From Acinetobacter sp. NCu2D-2 (GTDB lineage Bacteria; Pseudomonadota; Gammaproteobacteria; Pseudomonadales; Moraxellaceae), in assembly GCF_001647675.1 (NCBI RefSeq), contig NZ_CP015594.1:1054001-1118000 (forward strand): a stretch of DNA of 64,000 nt. The letters run 5' to 3'. The notes beneath the pieces are model-generated. The model saw only the letters and a program-made list of their open reading frames with translations, was not told where the DNA came from and did not search any database. Every line of letters starts with the position of its first letter. The stretch's first letter is position 1. This document shows, piece by piece, positions 1 through 8,480 of this stretch. The translations under genes were made by a program, and so were the position numbers.

Positions 1-980
1 CCATGAATTTTTATCGCCGTAATTATATTGAAGGGCTGTTTTTAAGTTCGGGAATTTTTAAATCAGCAGATTACACCATGGAGCGGATGTTGCAGGTGGT
101 GAAAAAGCTGCGTCTTGAAGAAAATTTTAATGGTTATATTCATCTCAAAACCATTCCCGGAGCATCGCAGGAGATCATTACTGAAGCGGGTTTATATGTC
201 GACCGGATGAGTATCAACCTGGAAATGCCAACCGAAGCAGGCCTGCAAAAGTTTGCCCCAGAGAAAACCCATACAGAAGTGCAAAAAGATCTGGGAATTG
301 TGCGGGATCGCCTAATCCAGTTGAAAGATGAACGTAAGATCATCAAATCCGTTCCCAAATTTGTTCCCGCAGGGCAGACCACGCAAATGGTGGTCGGTGC
401 GCATAGTGAAACGGACAAAGATATTATTTTGATGGCTGATCGGCACTACAAGGAATTTAAGCTGAAACGCGTGTATTTTTCTGGCTATATTCCAATTAAC
501 CCCGAAGAAAAAGCCTTACCCGTAATCGGCTCAGCGCCACCCTTATTAAGAGAAAATCGTCTATATCAGTCTGACTGGCTGATGCGTTTTTATGGATTTT
601 CAGCGGATGAAATTGTGGATGACCAGCATCCAAATCTGGACCTAGATATTGATCCAAAGCTGAGCTGGGCTTTACGTCATCCTGAGGCCCTCCCGGTTGA
701 TATTAACCGAGCCGACTACAAAATAATTTTACGCGTGCCGGGCATTGGAGTACGTTCTGCCAAAAAGATTGTACAGGCACGCCGTTTTGGTCAGATTCAT
801 ATCGACCAACTGAAAAGGATGGGCGTGGCGTATAACCGAGCGCAGCATTTTATTCGCTGTGCAGATACACCAAAATTTAAAAAGGAGCAGCAATCCTATC
901 AAATTCGCCAACAGATTTTGATGTCAGGACAATCTAAGTATCAGCAGCAATTGTCTCCACAACTCGGATTTGGGTTCTAA
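1..980 (+). CDS. putative DNA modification/repair radical SAM protein (5' end outside window)
   Basis: C-terminal 325 or so residues of a radical SAM protein of the putative DNA modification/repair family. The [4Fe-4S]-binding CxxxCxxC cluster, which sits near the N-terminus in this family, is not in the visible part, so the gene must start upstream; the ATG at position 3 is probably internal. What is visible is the rest of the barrel (for example the SINLEMPTE segment near residue 70) and a C-terminal helix-hairpin-helix (LPVDINRA at about 230 and VPGIG at about 245), a non-specific DNA-binding module. The stop overlaps the next start (TAATG), so it is translationally coupled to the DUF4130 gene. 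The substrate of the pair is not known. Family assignment is from recognised motifs and the partner gene; the function is inferred. Confidence 0.8.
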   Translation, partial: MNFYRRNYIEGLFLSSGIFKSADYTMERMLQVVKKLRLEENFNGYIHLKTIPGASQEIITEAGLYVDRMSINLEMPTEAGLQKFAPEKTHTEVQKDLGIVRDRLIQLKDERKIIKSVPKFVPAGQTTQMVVGAHSETDKDIILMADRHYKEFKLKRVYFSGYIPINPEEKALPVIGSAPPLLRENRLYQSDWLMRFYGFSADEIVDDQHPNLDLDIDPKLSWALRHPEALPVDINRADYKIILRVPGIGVRSAKKIVQARRFGQIHIDQLKRMGVAYNRAQHFIRCADTPKFKKEQQSYQIRQQILMSGQSKYQQQLSPQLGFGF

Positions 981-1463
981 TGGCACGTTATTGTTTTGAT
1001 GGCACCATGACCGGTCTTTTAAGCTGTGTATTTCGTGCTTTTGAGTTTAAAGAGTTTGATGTCCGTGTGACGGCCAATCCACATGCGCAGAATGGGCTAT
1101 TTGATGATTTTATTTATGTAGCCTCAAATGATGTGCATGGTCAGCGGGTTTGGCAGGGCTTCAAACAAAAAGTATCGAGTAGCAGTTTACGGGCCTTTTA
1201 TTTTGCGTTCTTGTCAGAACAGGAAGATGCGTTTCAGATTTTATTTGATTTCGCAGTCTATGTGTTTAAAAACCAACGTCCCATAGATAAAGATTATGGT
1301 CACCATGCAGTGATTGGGATGTCGCAATGGGCCAAGCAAGTCGGGCGTGAAAAGCACCGTATGGAAGCCTTTGTGCGCTTTAAAAAATGTAAAGATGGCT
1401 TATTTTTGAGTTTGGTGAAACCTGATTTTAATGTGCTGCCCATTATTACCAAGCACTTTAAGG

Positions 1464-2833
1464 CATAGGTATCTACACAATTTCCATGTTTTGCGTTAAA
1501 TTGAAGAGCATGCTCTTCAATTTTAACATCTCTCGCTTAGATCAGCGCCTTGTCAAACGTTACAACAACCTTGTTCAACTCAATATGAATCCTCTTGCTT
1601 CACTTGCTCCTGCAATCAAAGATATTGCCTCTGCTCAAAAAAATAGTTTCGCAACGACGCAAGCTGTATGGCGGTTTTTAAATAATGATAAAATCTCATT
1701 TAAACAATTAAATGAACCTATTCAAAAACTTGCTTGTGATCAGATTAAGACATCGCTGCATCGTTATGCTTTAGTTATTCATGATTGGTCACAAATCCAA
1801 TATGTGACACATCGTAATAAAACCCAAAAACTCCAAAGGACACATCAGTACGACTCAGGCTATGAATTACAAACGAGCTTACTTGTTGATGCTGCTTCTG
1901 GACTTCCTGTTGCTCCATTAGCTCAGACCCTTTCTAGTGCTTCAGGTTGCTATTCGACATTCAATGAGCAACAGACCGAACGTAAAACCCATTTAGACTC
2001 CCTTTCTGAACAAATTCAAAAAGTTGAACAGTTTCCTCTTGATAAAACCTGCGTACATATTATTGATCGTGAAGGAGATTCCATTGCTCATCTCAGGGAA
2101 TTAAGCAGTCATGGTTTTCAATGGCTTATTCGAGCAAAGGAAGGAAATCGGATTGAGCATCAGGGTGAAATATGTAAAGTTGGAGAAGTTGCTGAACGTA
2201 TCGAAATACAGCAAGTGAAACCCATTTCTTATAAGGGTAATCAACATATGCTTTATGTTGGAGAAACCAATGTTCGGCTTACCCGTGCTGCAAAATCAAA
2301 TAAAAAAGATTGTTTAGGTCAAAGAGTTACTCCTCAGAAAGGTGCTGCAATTGAGGCTAGACTGATTATTGCGGTGGTTAAAGATATTAATGAAAAGACA
2401 GTTGCAAGATGGTCATTGATCAGTAATGTACCAACTGAGATTACCGCAGTAGAACTGACGACTTGGTATTACTGGCGTTGGTCAATCGAATGTTATTTCA
2501 AACTTCTCAAGCAAGCAGGCCATGATATTGAGTCATGGCTTCAGACTACGCCAGAAGCGATTTTAAGGCGTTTGCTAATCAGTTGTATGGCTTGTGTGTT
2601 GACGTGGAGAGTACAGCGCTGTACAGATGAACAAAATCAGAAAGTCCGTGCATTTTTGACTAGACTTTCAGGTAGACAACAGAAAAGAGGCAAGGTAGAG
2701 AGTGCGCCTGCCATATTGGCAGGACTCTCGATTTTACTAAATACTCTTCAACTGCTCTCAGAATATTCAATAGATGAACTGAATGAAATCGCAACTATTG
2801 CACTAGGTACCTAAAGATGTGTAGATACCTATG
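1464..2833 (+). mobile_element. IS4-family insertion sequence, IS50/Tn5-like, 1370 bp, intact
   Basis: The ends are inverted repeats with 16 perfect bases, CATAGGTATCTACACA at 1464 and its complement ending at 2833. They are flanked by a perfect 10-bp target duplication, CACTTTAAGG, which fits the 9-12 bp typical of the IS4 family. One full-length transposase fills the element. A perfect 26-bp palindrome at 1498-1523 covers the possible ATG at 1510 and the purine-rich GAAGAG just before it. The element interrupts the DUF4130 gene in the same orientation. Intact ends, intact transposase and an undecayed duplication point to a recent insertion. Confidence 0.95.
1486..2814 (+). CDS. IS4-family transposase (Tn5-like)
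   Basis: 442-residue DDE transposase. The N-terminal part (about 50-75) resembles the Tn5-type DNA-binding domain. Catalytic acidic residues are visible as D100 (VIHD), D194 (IIDRE) and E335. The E335 lies in the IS4 signature Y-x2-R-x3-E-x6-K, spelled YYWRWSIECYFKLLK at about 328-342. Two starts are possible: ATG 1486, and ATG 1510 in the centre of a perfect palindrome. If the second is used, a transcript reading in from outside would fold its own start and ribosome site into a hairpin, as is known for IS10 and IS50. The frame is intact to the TAA, so it is probably active. Confidence 0.93.
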   Translation: MFCVKLKSMLFNFNISRLDQRLVKRYNNLVQLNMNPLASLAPAIKDIASAQKNSFATTQAVWRFLNNDKISFKQLNEPIQKLACDQIKTSLHRYALVIHDWSQIQYVTHRNKTQKLQRTHQYDSGYELQTSLLVDAASGLPVAPLAQTLSSASGCYSTFNEQQTERKTHLDSLSEQIQKVEQFPLDKTCVHIIDREGDSIAHLRELSSHGFQWLIRAKEGNRIEHQGEICKVGEVAERIEIQQVKPISYKGNQHMLYVGETNVRLTRAAKSNKKDCLGQRVTPQKGAAIEARLIIAVVKDINEKTVARWSLISNVPTEITAVELTTWYYWRWSIECYFKLLKQAGHDIESWLQTTPEAILRRLLISCMACVLTWRVQRCTDEQNQKVRAFLTRLSGRQQKRGKVESAPAILAGLSILLNTLQLLSEYSIDELNEIATIALGT

Positions 2834-3199
2834 CACTTTAAGGAGCGGTATCAGGATCAAACCTGGCTGATTTACGATGAACAGCGTAAGTATGGCATCT
2901 ATTATGATTTAAACGATGTGCATCAAATTGAGATGAATGTCGCTGACATCGATACTCAAGCCAAAATTGGCCATAGTCAGCAATTTAGTATTGAACTCGA
3001 TGATCAGGAAGTTTTATATGATCAGCTTTGGAAAGATTATTTTAATAGCGTCAATATTCAAGCACGTAAAAATATGAAATTGCATATTCAATATGTGCCT
3101 AAACGTTACTGGCGTTATATGAATGAAAAATCACTCTGACCTATTAAATGAACTTTGTTCAGGCATAATCTCAGAAGTAATGAATATTTTGGATGTTAT

Positions 3200-3712
3200 A
3201 TGAAACTTAGATTTTGCATGATGTTATCCACGATCATGTTTGTTGGTTGTCAGGAACAGCCTAAACAACAAGTTAATGCTGATCATTATCGTGTGCAAAC
3301 TGTTCAAGAGCTTCAACAGCGTTTTAATCATCTAAATAACAAACTCACCTCTGATTTTACCCAATTTAAAAAAGTTGAAAGTAATGCTTTTGCACATCAA
3401 TATCCATTTGATGCCAATAATCTTCAATCTTTAAATCAGCATCTGTTGGCGAGTACTGCCTTGAAATCGACAAAAGTGGCGTACTGCGGCATGATGAATC
3501 ATTATTTTGCAGAGATGTTTCGTCTAGGTCATTACAATTTAAATTTGGTCGATGCGATTGAATTACCAAATGCAAAGGCTGAAGATTTAAAAGTAAGTTT
3601 TAATAATGCGGATCAGTTTTATGATTTTATTTTAAATCGGTATACGACTTATCGTCAGGTTCAGCAAACCATGAACTATGGCTGTAATTTGAAAGCTGCA
3701 TTGACCGTATAA
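3200..3712 (+). CDS. small hypothetical lipoprotein
   Basis: 170-residue protein whose first residues form a short lipoprotein signal: a basic MKLR start, a hydrophobic stretch and a lipobox ending FVGC at about residue 17. I chose the ATG at 3200 because it puts the lipobox where it belongs; an upstream ATG at 3155 would bury the signal. The mature part has several Gln/Asn-rich helical segments and two further cysteines (VAYCGMM and NYGCNLK) that could form a disulfide. I do not recognise a family. It is followed at once by a strong bidirectional terminator. Confidence 0.7.
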   Translation: MKLRFCMMLSTIMFVGCQEQPKQQVNADHYRVQTVQELQQRFNHLNNKLTSDFTQFKKVESNAFAHQYPFDANNLQSLNQHLLASTALKSTKVAYCGMMNHYFAEMFRLGHYNLNLVDAIELPNAKAEDLKVSFNNADQFYDFILNRYTTYRQVQQTMNYGCNLKAALTV

Positions 3713-3713
3713 T

Positions 3714-3743
3714 AAAAAAGCCCATCATAAGATGGGCTTTTTA
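3714..3743. terminator. bidirectional rho-independent terminator
   Basis: AAAAAAGCCCATC-ATAA-GATGGGCTTTTTT, a perfect stem with A and T tracts on both sides, between the convergent lipoprotein and YeeE/YedE genes. Confidence 0.92.
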
Positions 3744-3746
3744 AAA

Positions 3747-4913
3747 TTAACAACCAGTAATTTTGGTTGGTTGTGGTTTTTCACCTGGGAAGAAGATTGG
3801 ACGCAGTTTTACGCCAATCGCATTACCCATGAATGCAAACACGAGCCATAACCAACCGTGTACACTACCTGAAGCAATACCACTGAAGTAAGCCCCGATG
3901 TTACAGCCATACGCCAAACGTGCGCCGTAACCCAACATTAAACCACCGATGATTGCGGCTAAAATTGAACGTTTTGGAATATTGAAATTTGGTGCAAATT
4001 TTCCGGCTAAGCTTGCTGCAAGTAAAGCACCGAGCATAATGCCAAAGTTCATCATTGAGGTGATATCAAACCAAAGTGATTCAGTCAAGGCTTTTGCATT
4101 CGCAGGTTGCTGCCAATAGGCCCATGAAGCCACATCGACACCGACAAAACTTGCAGCTTTAGCAGCCCATACAGCCAATGCGGAAGTCACACCCCAAGGA
4201 CGACCTGCAAGTGCTAAGGTCGCAAAGTTAAGCAGGGTTAAGATAATTCCGCCCCAAATCAAAGGCCAAGGACCTTGAATGAAGCGTTTCCAACCTTGAT
4301 GCGTACTTTTCGGTTCAACTTCTAGCGCACCATGACGTTTCTTTTCACAAATGACAGTCACAGCAGCAATGGCAGCAAAAATAGCAAAACTTAAGATTAA
4401 TGCTGGAATGACACCAAAACTTTCAACAATTGAAATTGGCGCAAGGTGCGGTAGATTAAACCACCAATCAATGTGCGAGGTCGCGATTAATGAACCCGTA
4501 CAGAAAAACACCAAGGTGATCAGCATACGAGCGCTACCACTGCCCACGGTATACAGCGTACCAGAAGCACAACCGCCACCAAGCTGCATACCCATACCAA
4601 AAATAAGGGCACCGATCACCACAGAAAGGGATACAGGGCTAACAAAACCGCTCACTGGATGACCAAACAATTCGCCTGCACCAAGCGCAGGGAAGAACAG
4701 GAGTACAGCAAGTGCCAACATGATCATTTGTGCACGTAAGCCACGACCACGACGCTCTTTAATAAATACACGCCAGCTCGAAGTAAAGCCAAAAGATGCG
4801 TGATACAGCGTCATGCCCAAGGCACCGCCAACAATAAACAATAAAGCTTGGTTTAAACCAACAACTTGATAGGCACCAATCGTACCTAACAATAAAAAAT
4901 AAAAGCCACCCAA
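3747..4913 (-). CDS. YeeE/YedE-family sulfur-compound transporter, apparent 5' frameshift
   Basis: Inner-membrane protein of the YeeE/YedE (TsuA-like) family, which imports thiosulfate or related sulfur compounds. It has about ten hydrophobic segments in two pseudo-symmetric halves, each with the family's conserved cysteine region: GGGCASGTLY at about 115 and YGCNIGAYFSGIASGSVHGW at about 340. The long frame has no ATG at its start, only a TTG at 4913 with no convincing ribosome site. A better start, ATG 4957 (MSMIAQPANR...), is in another frame and stops after 23 codons. Adding one T to the T6 run (A6 on the plus strand at 4894-4899) joins them into AFIFLLLGTIGAY, a perfect first membrane helix. 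So the gene is either frameshifted or carries a homopolymer error; the intact length would be about 403 residues. Confidence 0.82.
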   Translation of the reverse strand: MGGFYFLLLGTIGAYQVVGLNQALLFIVGGALGMTLYHASFGFTSSWRVFIKERRGRGLRAQMIMLALAVLLFFPALGAGELFGHPVSGFVSPVSLSVVIGALIFGMGMQLGGGCASGTLYTVGSGSARMLITLVFFCTGSLIATSHIDWWFNLPHLAPISIVESFGVIPALILSFAIFAAIAAVTVICEKKRHGALEVEPKSTHQGWKRFIQGPWPLIWGGIILTLLNFATLALAGRPWGVTSALAVWAAKAASFVGVDVASWAYWQQPANAKALTESLWFDITSMMNFGIMLGALLAASLAGKFAPNFNIPKRSILAAIIGGLMLGYGARLAYGCNIGAYFSGIASGSVHGWLWLVFAFMGNAIGVKLRPIFFPGEKPQPTKITGC

Positions 4914-5077
4914 ACCGAGATATGAGATCGGTTTGCTGGCTGAGCAATCATAGACATGGGAGATAAAGTATCAAAAACTTTGAAAGGCCTTATTCTACTG
5001 AAAATCACGTTTTAGAAATGCGATTTCACTGTGAAATAACATGCTTATAATTGATTTTATATATCAGTAAATCTAAT

Positions 5078-5779
5078 TTATGTTTGGCTGATATTAAAGA
5101 AAGATCCGATCCATGCTGAAAAAGCCATGGCAATCATTCCCCAAAACATGACACGAAGTGCACCTTTGAGCTTAGATGTCCCTGAATAATAACTCGCGAC
5201 TGCACCCAATAATCCCAGTGAAAGGACGCCGATGAGCATCACGCTATATTTCAGCCATACTTCAGGGCTAAATAAAATACTCAACATAGGAAATAGTGCG
5301 CCAATGGAAAATGCGAGAGCAGATGAGCCTGCAGCTTGTAGTGCATTTGCCGTGGTATTCTCATGAATACCAATTTCATCTCGTGCATGGGCTTCTAGGG
5401 CATTATGTGCGGATAATTGCACTGCGACTTGATGAGCAAGGTTTTCATCGAGACCCCGCAGCATATAAATTTTGGTGAGTTCACGCAGTTCTGCTTCAGG
5501 GTATTGTTGCAGTGCATGATGTTCCATTTTTAAGTCAGCTTCTTCGATATCTTCTTGGGATTTAACCGAAATATACTCACCTGCAGCCATCGAAGTTGCG
5601 CCTGCAATTAATCCTGCAACACAAGTAATAAAAAGGGTATGGGTTGAAGCGCCACTCGCAGCCATGCCGACAACCAAACTAGTGACCGAGATGATACCGT
5701 CATTGGCGCCAAGAACTGCAGCACGAAGCCAACCGGCACGAGTAATATAATGAGGTTCAGAATGTGCTGAATAAGACAT
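5078..5779 (-). CDS. VIT1/CCC1-family metal transporter
   Basis: 233-residue membrane protein of the VIT1/CCC1 family (vacuolar iron transporter type), which in bacteria moves Fe2+ or Mn2+ out of the cytoplasm. The first helix carries the family motif around GANDGIISVTSLVVG (about 24-38), then a helix with MAAGEYISVKSQ (about 64-75). A charged acidic cytoplasmic segment rich in Glu and His follows (DIEEADLKMEHHALQQYPEAE, 77-97, the metal-binding region in plant relatives), then three C-terminal helices. The ATG at 5779 gives the full family length. It lies upstream of and co-directional with the YeeE/YedE gene, 121 bp away. Metal specificity cannot be read from the sequence. Confidence 0.9.
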   Translation of the reverse strand: MSYSAHSEPHYITRAGWLRAAVLGANDGIISVTSLVVGMAASGASTHTLFITCVAGLIAGATSMAAGEYISVKSQEDIEEADLKMEHHALQQYPEAELRELTKIYMLRGLDENLAHQVAVQLSAHNALEAHARDEIGIHENTTANALQAAGSSALAFSIGALFPMLSILFSPEVWLKYSVMLIGVLSLGLLGAVASYYSGTSKLKGALRVMFWGMIAMAFSAWIGSFFNISQT

Positions 5780-5847
5780 GTGATCTATATTTTTTAGAAT
5801 GAGATTTTACTGTGCTGAAAAAGCATTGAAAGATCAAGTACGACAAA

Positions 5848-5875
5848 TAAAAAAACCCGCATTAAGCGGGTTTTT
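5848..5875. terminator. rho-independent terminator
   Basis: AAAAAAACCCGC-ATTAA-GCGGGTTTTTG, just past the stop of the Ala-rich lipoprotein on the minus strand. Confidence 0.9.
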
Positions 5876-5888
5876 GTTAAAACTCAAA

Positions 5889-6233
5889 TTATTGTTGAGC
5901 TTTCTCTTTTACATTCGCAGCGCCTTGTTCAACTGAACCCGCTACAGCAGCAGTGGCATCTTTCGCTGCTTCTTTGGCATCGTGAGCAGCATCTTTAGCG
6001 TTTTCAGCAGCATTTTCAGCGGCTTCTGCAGTCGCTTCCGCTGTATTGTCTACCGCTGTTGCTGTTGCAGATGCAGCGTTATCAGTTGCATCAGCAATAT
6101 CATGACCTGCTTGATCAGCAGCATTTTCTAAATGTTCGCCAGTTGTCGCACCTGTTTCAGGATTTTCTTTCTTATTACAACCAACTAAAGCAACGGTTGC
6201 AGCTAAACCTAAAGCAACAAGTAATTTATTCAT
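5889..6233 (-). CDS. Ala-rich, amphipathic-helix lipoprotein
   Basis: 114-residue protein with a lipoprotein signal (MNKLLVALGLAATVALVGC, lipobox LVGC, lipidated Cys19). The mature part is made almost only of Ala, Glu, Asp, Asn, Lys and Thr, in 11-residue-like helical repeats such as ATAEAAENAAENAKDAAHDA. This resembles LEA-type or Lpp-type helical periplasmic proteins. No enzyme motif is present. It is preceded by AAGGAAG before the ATG and followed by its own terminator, so it is a single-gene unit. A role in envelope stress or membrane tethering is only a guess from composition. The long plus-strand frame opposite it is a shadow of the repetitive Ala codons. Confidence 0.8.
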   Translation of the reverse strand: MNKLLVALGLAATVALVGCNKKENPETGATTGEHLENAADQAGHDIADATDNAASATATAVDNTAEATAEAAENAAENAKDAAHDAKEAAKDATAAVAGSVEQGAANVKEKAQQ

Positions 6234-6364
6234 ATAGATCTTCCTTTTGTTGTTGTTCCGAATTGGATCGGATAATCAGCATACTAAAAGGAATATGGCA
6301 GTTAGAATGTTTGAAATTGTGTCTAAAATGTAAACAAAGTCAAGCAAATAGTGTATACATTGCA

Positions 6365-6392
6365 AAAAAAAGCCCGCATAAAGCGGGCTTAA
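6365..6392 (-). terminator. rho-independent terminator of metK
   Basis: AAAAAAAAGCCCGC-ATAAA-GCGGGCTT, read on the minus strand as a GC stem followed by a long U tract 14 bp after the metK stop. Confidence 0.9.
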
Positions 6393-6405
6393 TCTTTGAG
6401 AAGGT

Positions 6406-7572
6406 TTATAGACCAGCAGCAGCTTTAAGCGCAGCAGCTTTGTCTGTTTTTTCCCAAGTAAATGCAGTGTCTGAACCTTCACGACCAAAGTGACCGTAAG
6501 ATGCAGTTTGTTGATACATCGGTTGAATCAAGTTCAACATACGTGTGATGCCGTAAGGGCGTAAGTCGAAGTGTTCACGAACCAAAGCAATGATCAAATC
6601 TTCAGATACTTTAGCGGTATTGAAAGTATTGATAGAAATTGAAGTTGGTTCAGCCACACCAATCGCATAAGACACCTGAATTTCACATTTGTCGGCAAGA
6701 CCGGCAGCAACGATATTCTTCGCTACATAACGACCTGCATAAGCCGCAGAACGGTCAACTTTTGATGGATCTTTACCAGAGAATGCACCACCACCGTGAC
6801 GAGCCATACCACCGTAAGTATCTACAATGATTTTACGACCAGTTAAACCACAGTCACCTACAGGACCACCAATCACAAACATACCGGTTGGGTTGATGTG
6901 GAATTTAGTGTCTGCATGGAACATTTCTGCAGGAATCACTTTTTTCACGATTTCTTCAATCACAGCTTCTTTAAGTTGAGCTTGAGAAATAGAAGGATCA
7001 TGTTGAGTTGATAGAACAACAGCGTCTAAACGAACAGGTTTGCCATTTTCATAAGCAAAAGTGACTTGGCTTTTCGCATCTGGACGTAACCAAGAAAGCG
7101 CGCCTGATTTGCGAAGCTCAGCTTGTTTTTCCATTAAGCGATGTGCATATGAAATTGGTGCAGGCATAAGTACATCAGTTTCACGGCTTGCATAACCAAA
7201 CATTAAGCCTTGGTCACCGGCACCTTGATCTTCAGGTTTTTGACGGTCAACACCCTGTGCGATTTCAGGAGACTGTTTACCAATCATGTTGATTACAGCA
7301 CAAGTCGAACCATCGAAACCGAGGTCAGAATGGTGGTAACCAATACCATTGACTGTATTACGAACGATCGCTTCAAAGTCAACATTTGCAGTTGTTGTGA
7401 TTTCACCAGCAAGTACGACCGCACCGGTTTTTACAAGCGTTTCACAGGCAACTCGTGCATATGGGTCTTCTTTTAAGATTGCATCCAAAATAGCATCACT
7501 GATTTGGTCAGCCATTTTATCTGGATGGCCTTCGCTTACAGATTCCGAAGTAAATACAGCGTACTCGCGCAT
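6406..7572 (-). CDS. metK: S-adenosylmethionine synthase
   Basis: Makes S-adenosylmethionine from methionine and ATP in the cytoplasm. 388 residues, the usual length. N-terminal [15 protein letters not shown] (about 9-23) carries the catalytic His and metal-binding residues. DQGLMFGYA (about 117-125) and the glycine-rich loop [19 protein letters not shown] (about 255) bind ATP phosphates and Mg. I chose the ATG at 7572 ([10 protein letters not shown]) over a longer frame from 7617 because the family starts there. It is a single gene with its own terminator. No SAM riboswitch is visible in its leader. The methionine importer metQNI in the same window feeds its substrate. Confidence 0.98.
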   Translation of the reverse strand: MREYAVFTSESVSEGHPDKMADQISDAILDAILKEDPYARVACETLVKTGAVVLAGEITTTANVDFEAIVRNTVNGIGYHHSDLGFDGSTCAVINMIGKQSPEIAQGVDRQKPEDQGAGDQGLMFGYASRETDVLMPAPISYAHRLMEKQAELRKSGALSWLRPDAKSQVTFAYENGKPVRLDAVVLSTQHDPSISQAQLKEAVIEEIVKKVIPAEMFHADTKFHINPTGMFVIGGPVGDCGLTGRKIIVDTYGGMARHGGGAFSGKDPSKVDRSAAYAGRYVAKNIVAAGLADKCEIQVSYAIGVAEPTSISINTFNTAKVSEDLIIALVREHFDLRPYGITRMLNLIQPMYQQTASYGHFGREGSDTAFTWEKTDKAAALKAAAGL

Positions 7573-8054
7573 AGTCCTATCACAGTTAATTTTAAAGACC
7601 CGATATGTTACATCCACTTGTGCGCTAGGACTAGCTTAAGACGACAAAATTGATTGAATTTTTTTCAATTCGTCTATTTTTTTTATGATTTATGCCATTT
7701 GTAAAATTGATATGTGGACTTTTGAAGATCTATTAGGTTTTTTTTACTATAGACGCAGAAAATTCTTCTTTAGCTCAAAAGTATAATTTTACATATTTAA
7801 AAATTTGATTTCTTCACTATTTGAAAAAGCTGTATTGATTCGAATGCAATACTTAAATGACATCGGTATTCAAGGCAATATTATTAGTATTGCTCCAAAC
7901 GAGGATGAGTAAACTATGACTAAAAATGTCATTTATTGTCGATAACAGCTGAGTGGTTCAATACAGAAGAATTTAAAATTTTGAAATTTATAACTTTTTA
8001 AATTGGCATAAAACTTGAGTAAGTAAAAGCATAGCTGCAATTTTGGGATGAGAT
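7573..8054. other. metK-pilin intergenic region
   Basis: 482 bp, very A+T-rich, holding the divergent metK and pilin leaders. A short open stretch from TTG 7805 (or ATG 7844) to TAA 7912 would encode QYLNDIGIQGNIISIAPNED-like residues. It has no clear ribosome site and I do not call it a gene; it may be the remnant of one. The pilin promoter is described separately. Confidence 0.5.
8003..8018 (+). promoter_or_regulatory. possible sigma-54 promoter of the orphan pilin
   Basis: TTGGCATAAAACTTGA has the -24 GG and a -12 element with the right 10-base spacing (GG at 8005-8006, GA instead of GC at 8017-8018). Pilin genes of Pseudomonas and Acinetobacter are commonly sigma-54/PilR dependent. The last base of the -12 dinucleotide is off consensus, so this is tentative. 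Confidence 0.35.
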
Positions 8055-8480
8055 ATGCAACAGCGAGGCTTTACACTCATTGAACTCATGATCGTGGTCG
8101 CGATTATAGGAATCTTAGCATCTGTTGCGATACCCGCTTATCAAAATTATGTGGCTAAGGCCCAGTTTACTGAAGTATTTAATCTTCTAAGTGGCTATAA
8201 AAATGAGATGCACGAGTTTTATAGCGAGGGAGGAAGTTGTGCTGGTATTCAAGCTTATATGAATAACGTGGATACGCATGGTCATTATATTGACCAAATC
8301 AGTATTCAAACTGTCGGAACTGAATGTGCTTTAGTCTTTCATTTTAAATCGACAAATGTGGTGCATGGCATTAGTGGGAAACAGGTCAATTTTCTTATGA
8401 AAGGTAATAGCTACAATTGGCTGTGTTACTCACCGAATATTTCTGAACGTTATTTACCTTCAAATTGTGAAGGTGTCTAA
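8055..8480 (+). CDS. type IV pilin-like protein (orphan)
   Basis: 141-residue prepilin. The leader is only six residues, then the prepilin peptidase site [33 protein letters not shown], cut after Gly6, with the conserved Glu at +5 of the mature protein. The 25-residue hydrophobic helix is followed by a globular domain. Cysteines at about 58, 94, 127 and 138 probably form disulfides, the last pair a C-terminal D-loop as in major pilins. It stands alone between metK and tkt, away from the minor-pilin operon at 47.6-52.4 kb. An imperfect sigma-54-like site lies about 50 bp upstream. Its stop is followed without a gap by a 192-bp octanucleotide array. It could be a major pilin paralogue or a competence or surface pseudopilin. 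Confidence 0.88.
   Translation: MQQRGFTLIELMIVVAIIGILASVAIPAYQNYVAKAQFTEVFNLLSGYKNEMHEFYSEGGSCAGIQAYMNNVDTHGHYIDQISIQTVGTECALVFHFKSTNVVHGISGKQVNFLMKGNSYNWLCYSPNISERYLPSNCEGV

Larger units (their letters stand above)
980..3139 (+). pseudogene. DUF4130 / TIGR03915-type DNA metabolism protein, split by an insertion sequence
   Basis: Partner of the upstream radical SAM gene, to which it is joined by a TAATG overlap. The 5' part is 980-1463 and the 3' part is 2844-3139. Removing the 1370-bp element and one copy of the 10-bp target duplication (CACTTTAAGG, 1454-1463 and 2834-2843) restores one open frame of 259 codons through the junction KHFK-ERYQDQ, close to the family's usual length of about 250. 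The 3' fragment can still be read from an ATG supplied by the right end of the element (2831), giving a 102-residue C-terminal piece. The 5' fragment ends at a TAG inside the left inverted repeat. The intact protein is thought to work with the radical SAM protein in DNA metabolism, without a defined reaction. It is very probably inactive here. Confidence 0.85.

Noticed and set aside
4351..4662. Plus-strand 103-codon frame opposite the YeeE/YedE gene
   Set aside because: It is an antisense shadow of a membrane protein, low in complexity and with no start signal.
4759..4947. Minus-strand frame of 62 codons inside the YeeE/YedE gene start
   Set aside because: It is the third frame of the same DNA, with no domain or ribosome site. 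The true N-terminus is explained better by the one-base shift.
6059..6493. Plus-strand 144-codon frame across the Ala-rich lipoprotein and metK end
   Set aside because: It crosses two terminators and is caused by repetitive alanine codons on the other strand.
7573..7700. SAM riboswitch upstream of metK
   Set aside because: No conserved SAM-I, SAM-II or related core is visible, and this group is not known to control metK that way.
7844..7912. 22-codon frame MQYLNDIGIQ... between metK and the pilin
   Set aside because: It has no ribosome site and no recognised relative; too weak to call a gene.
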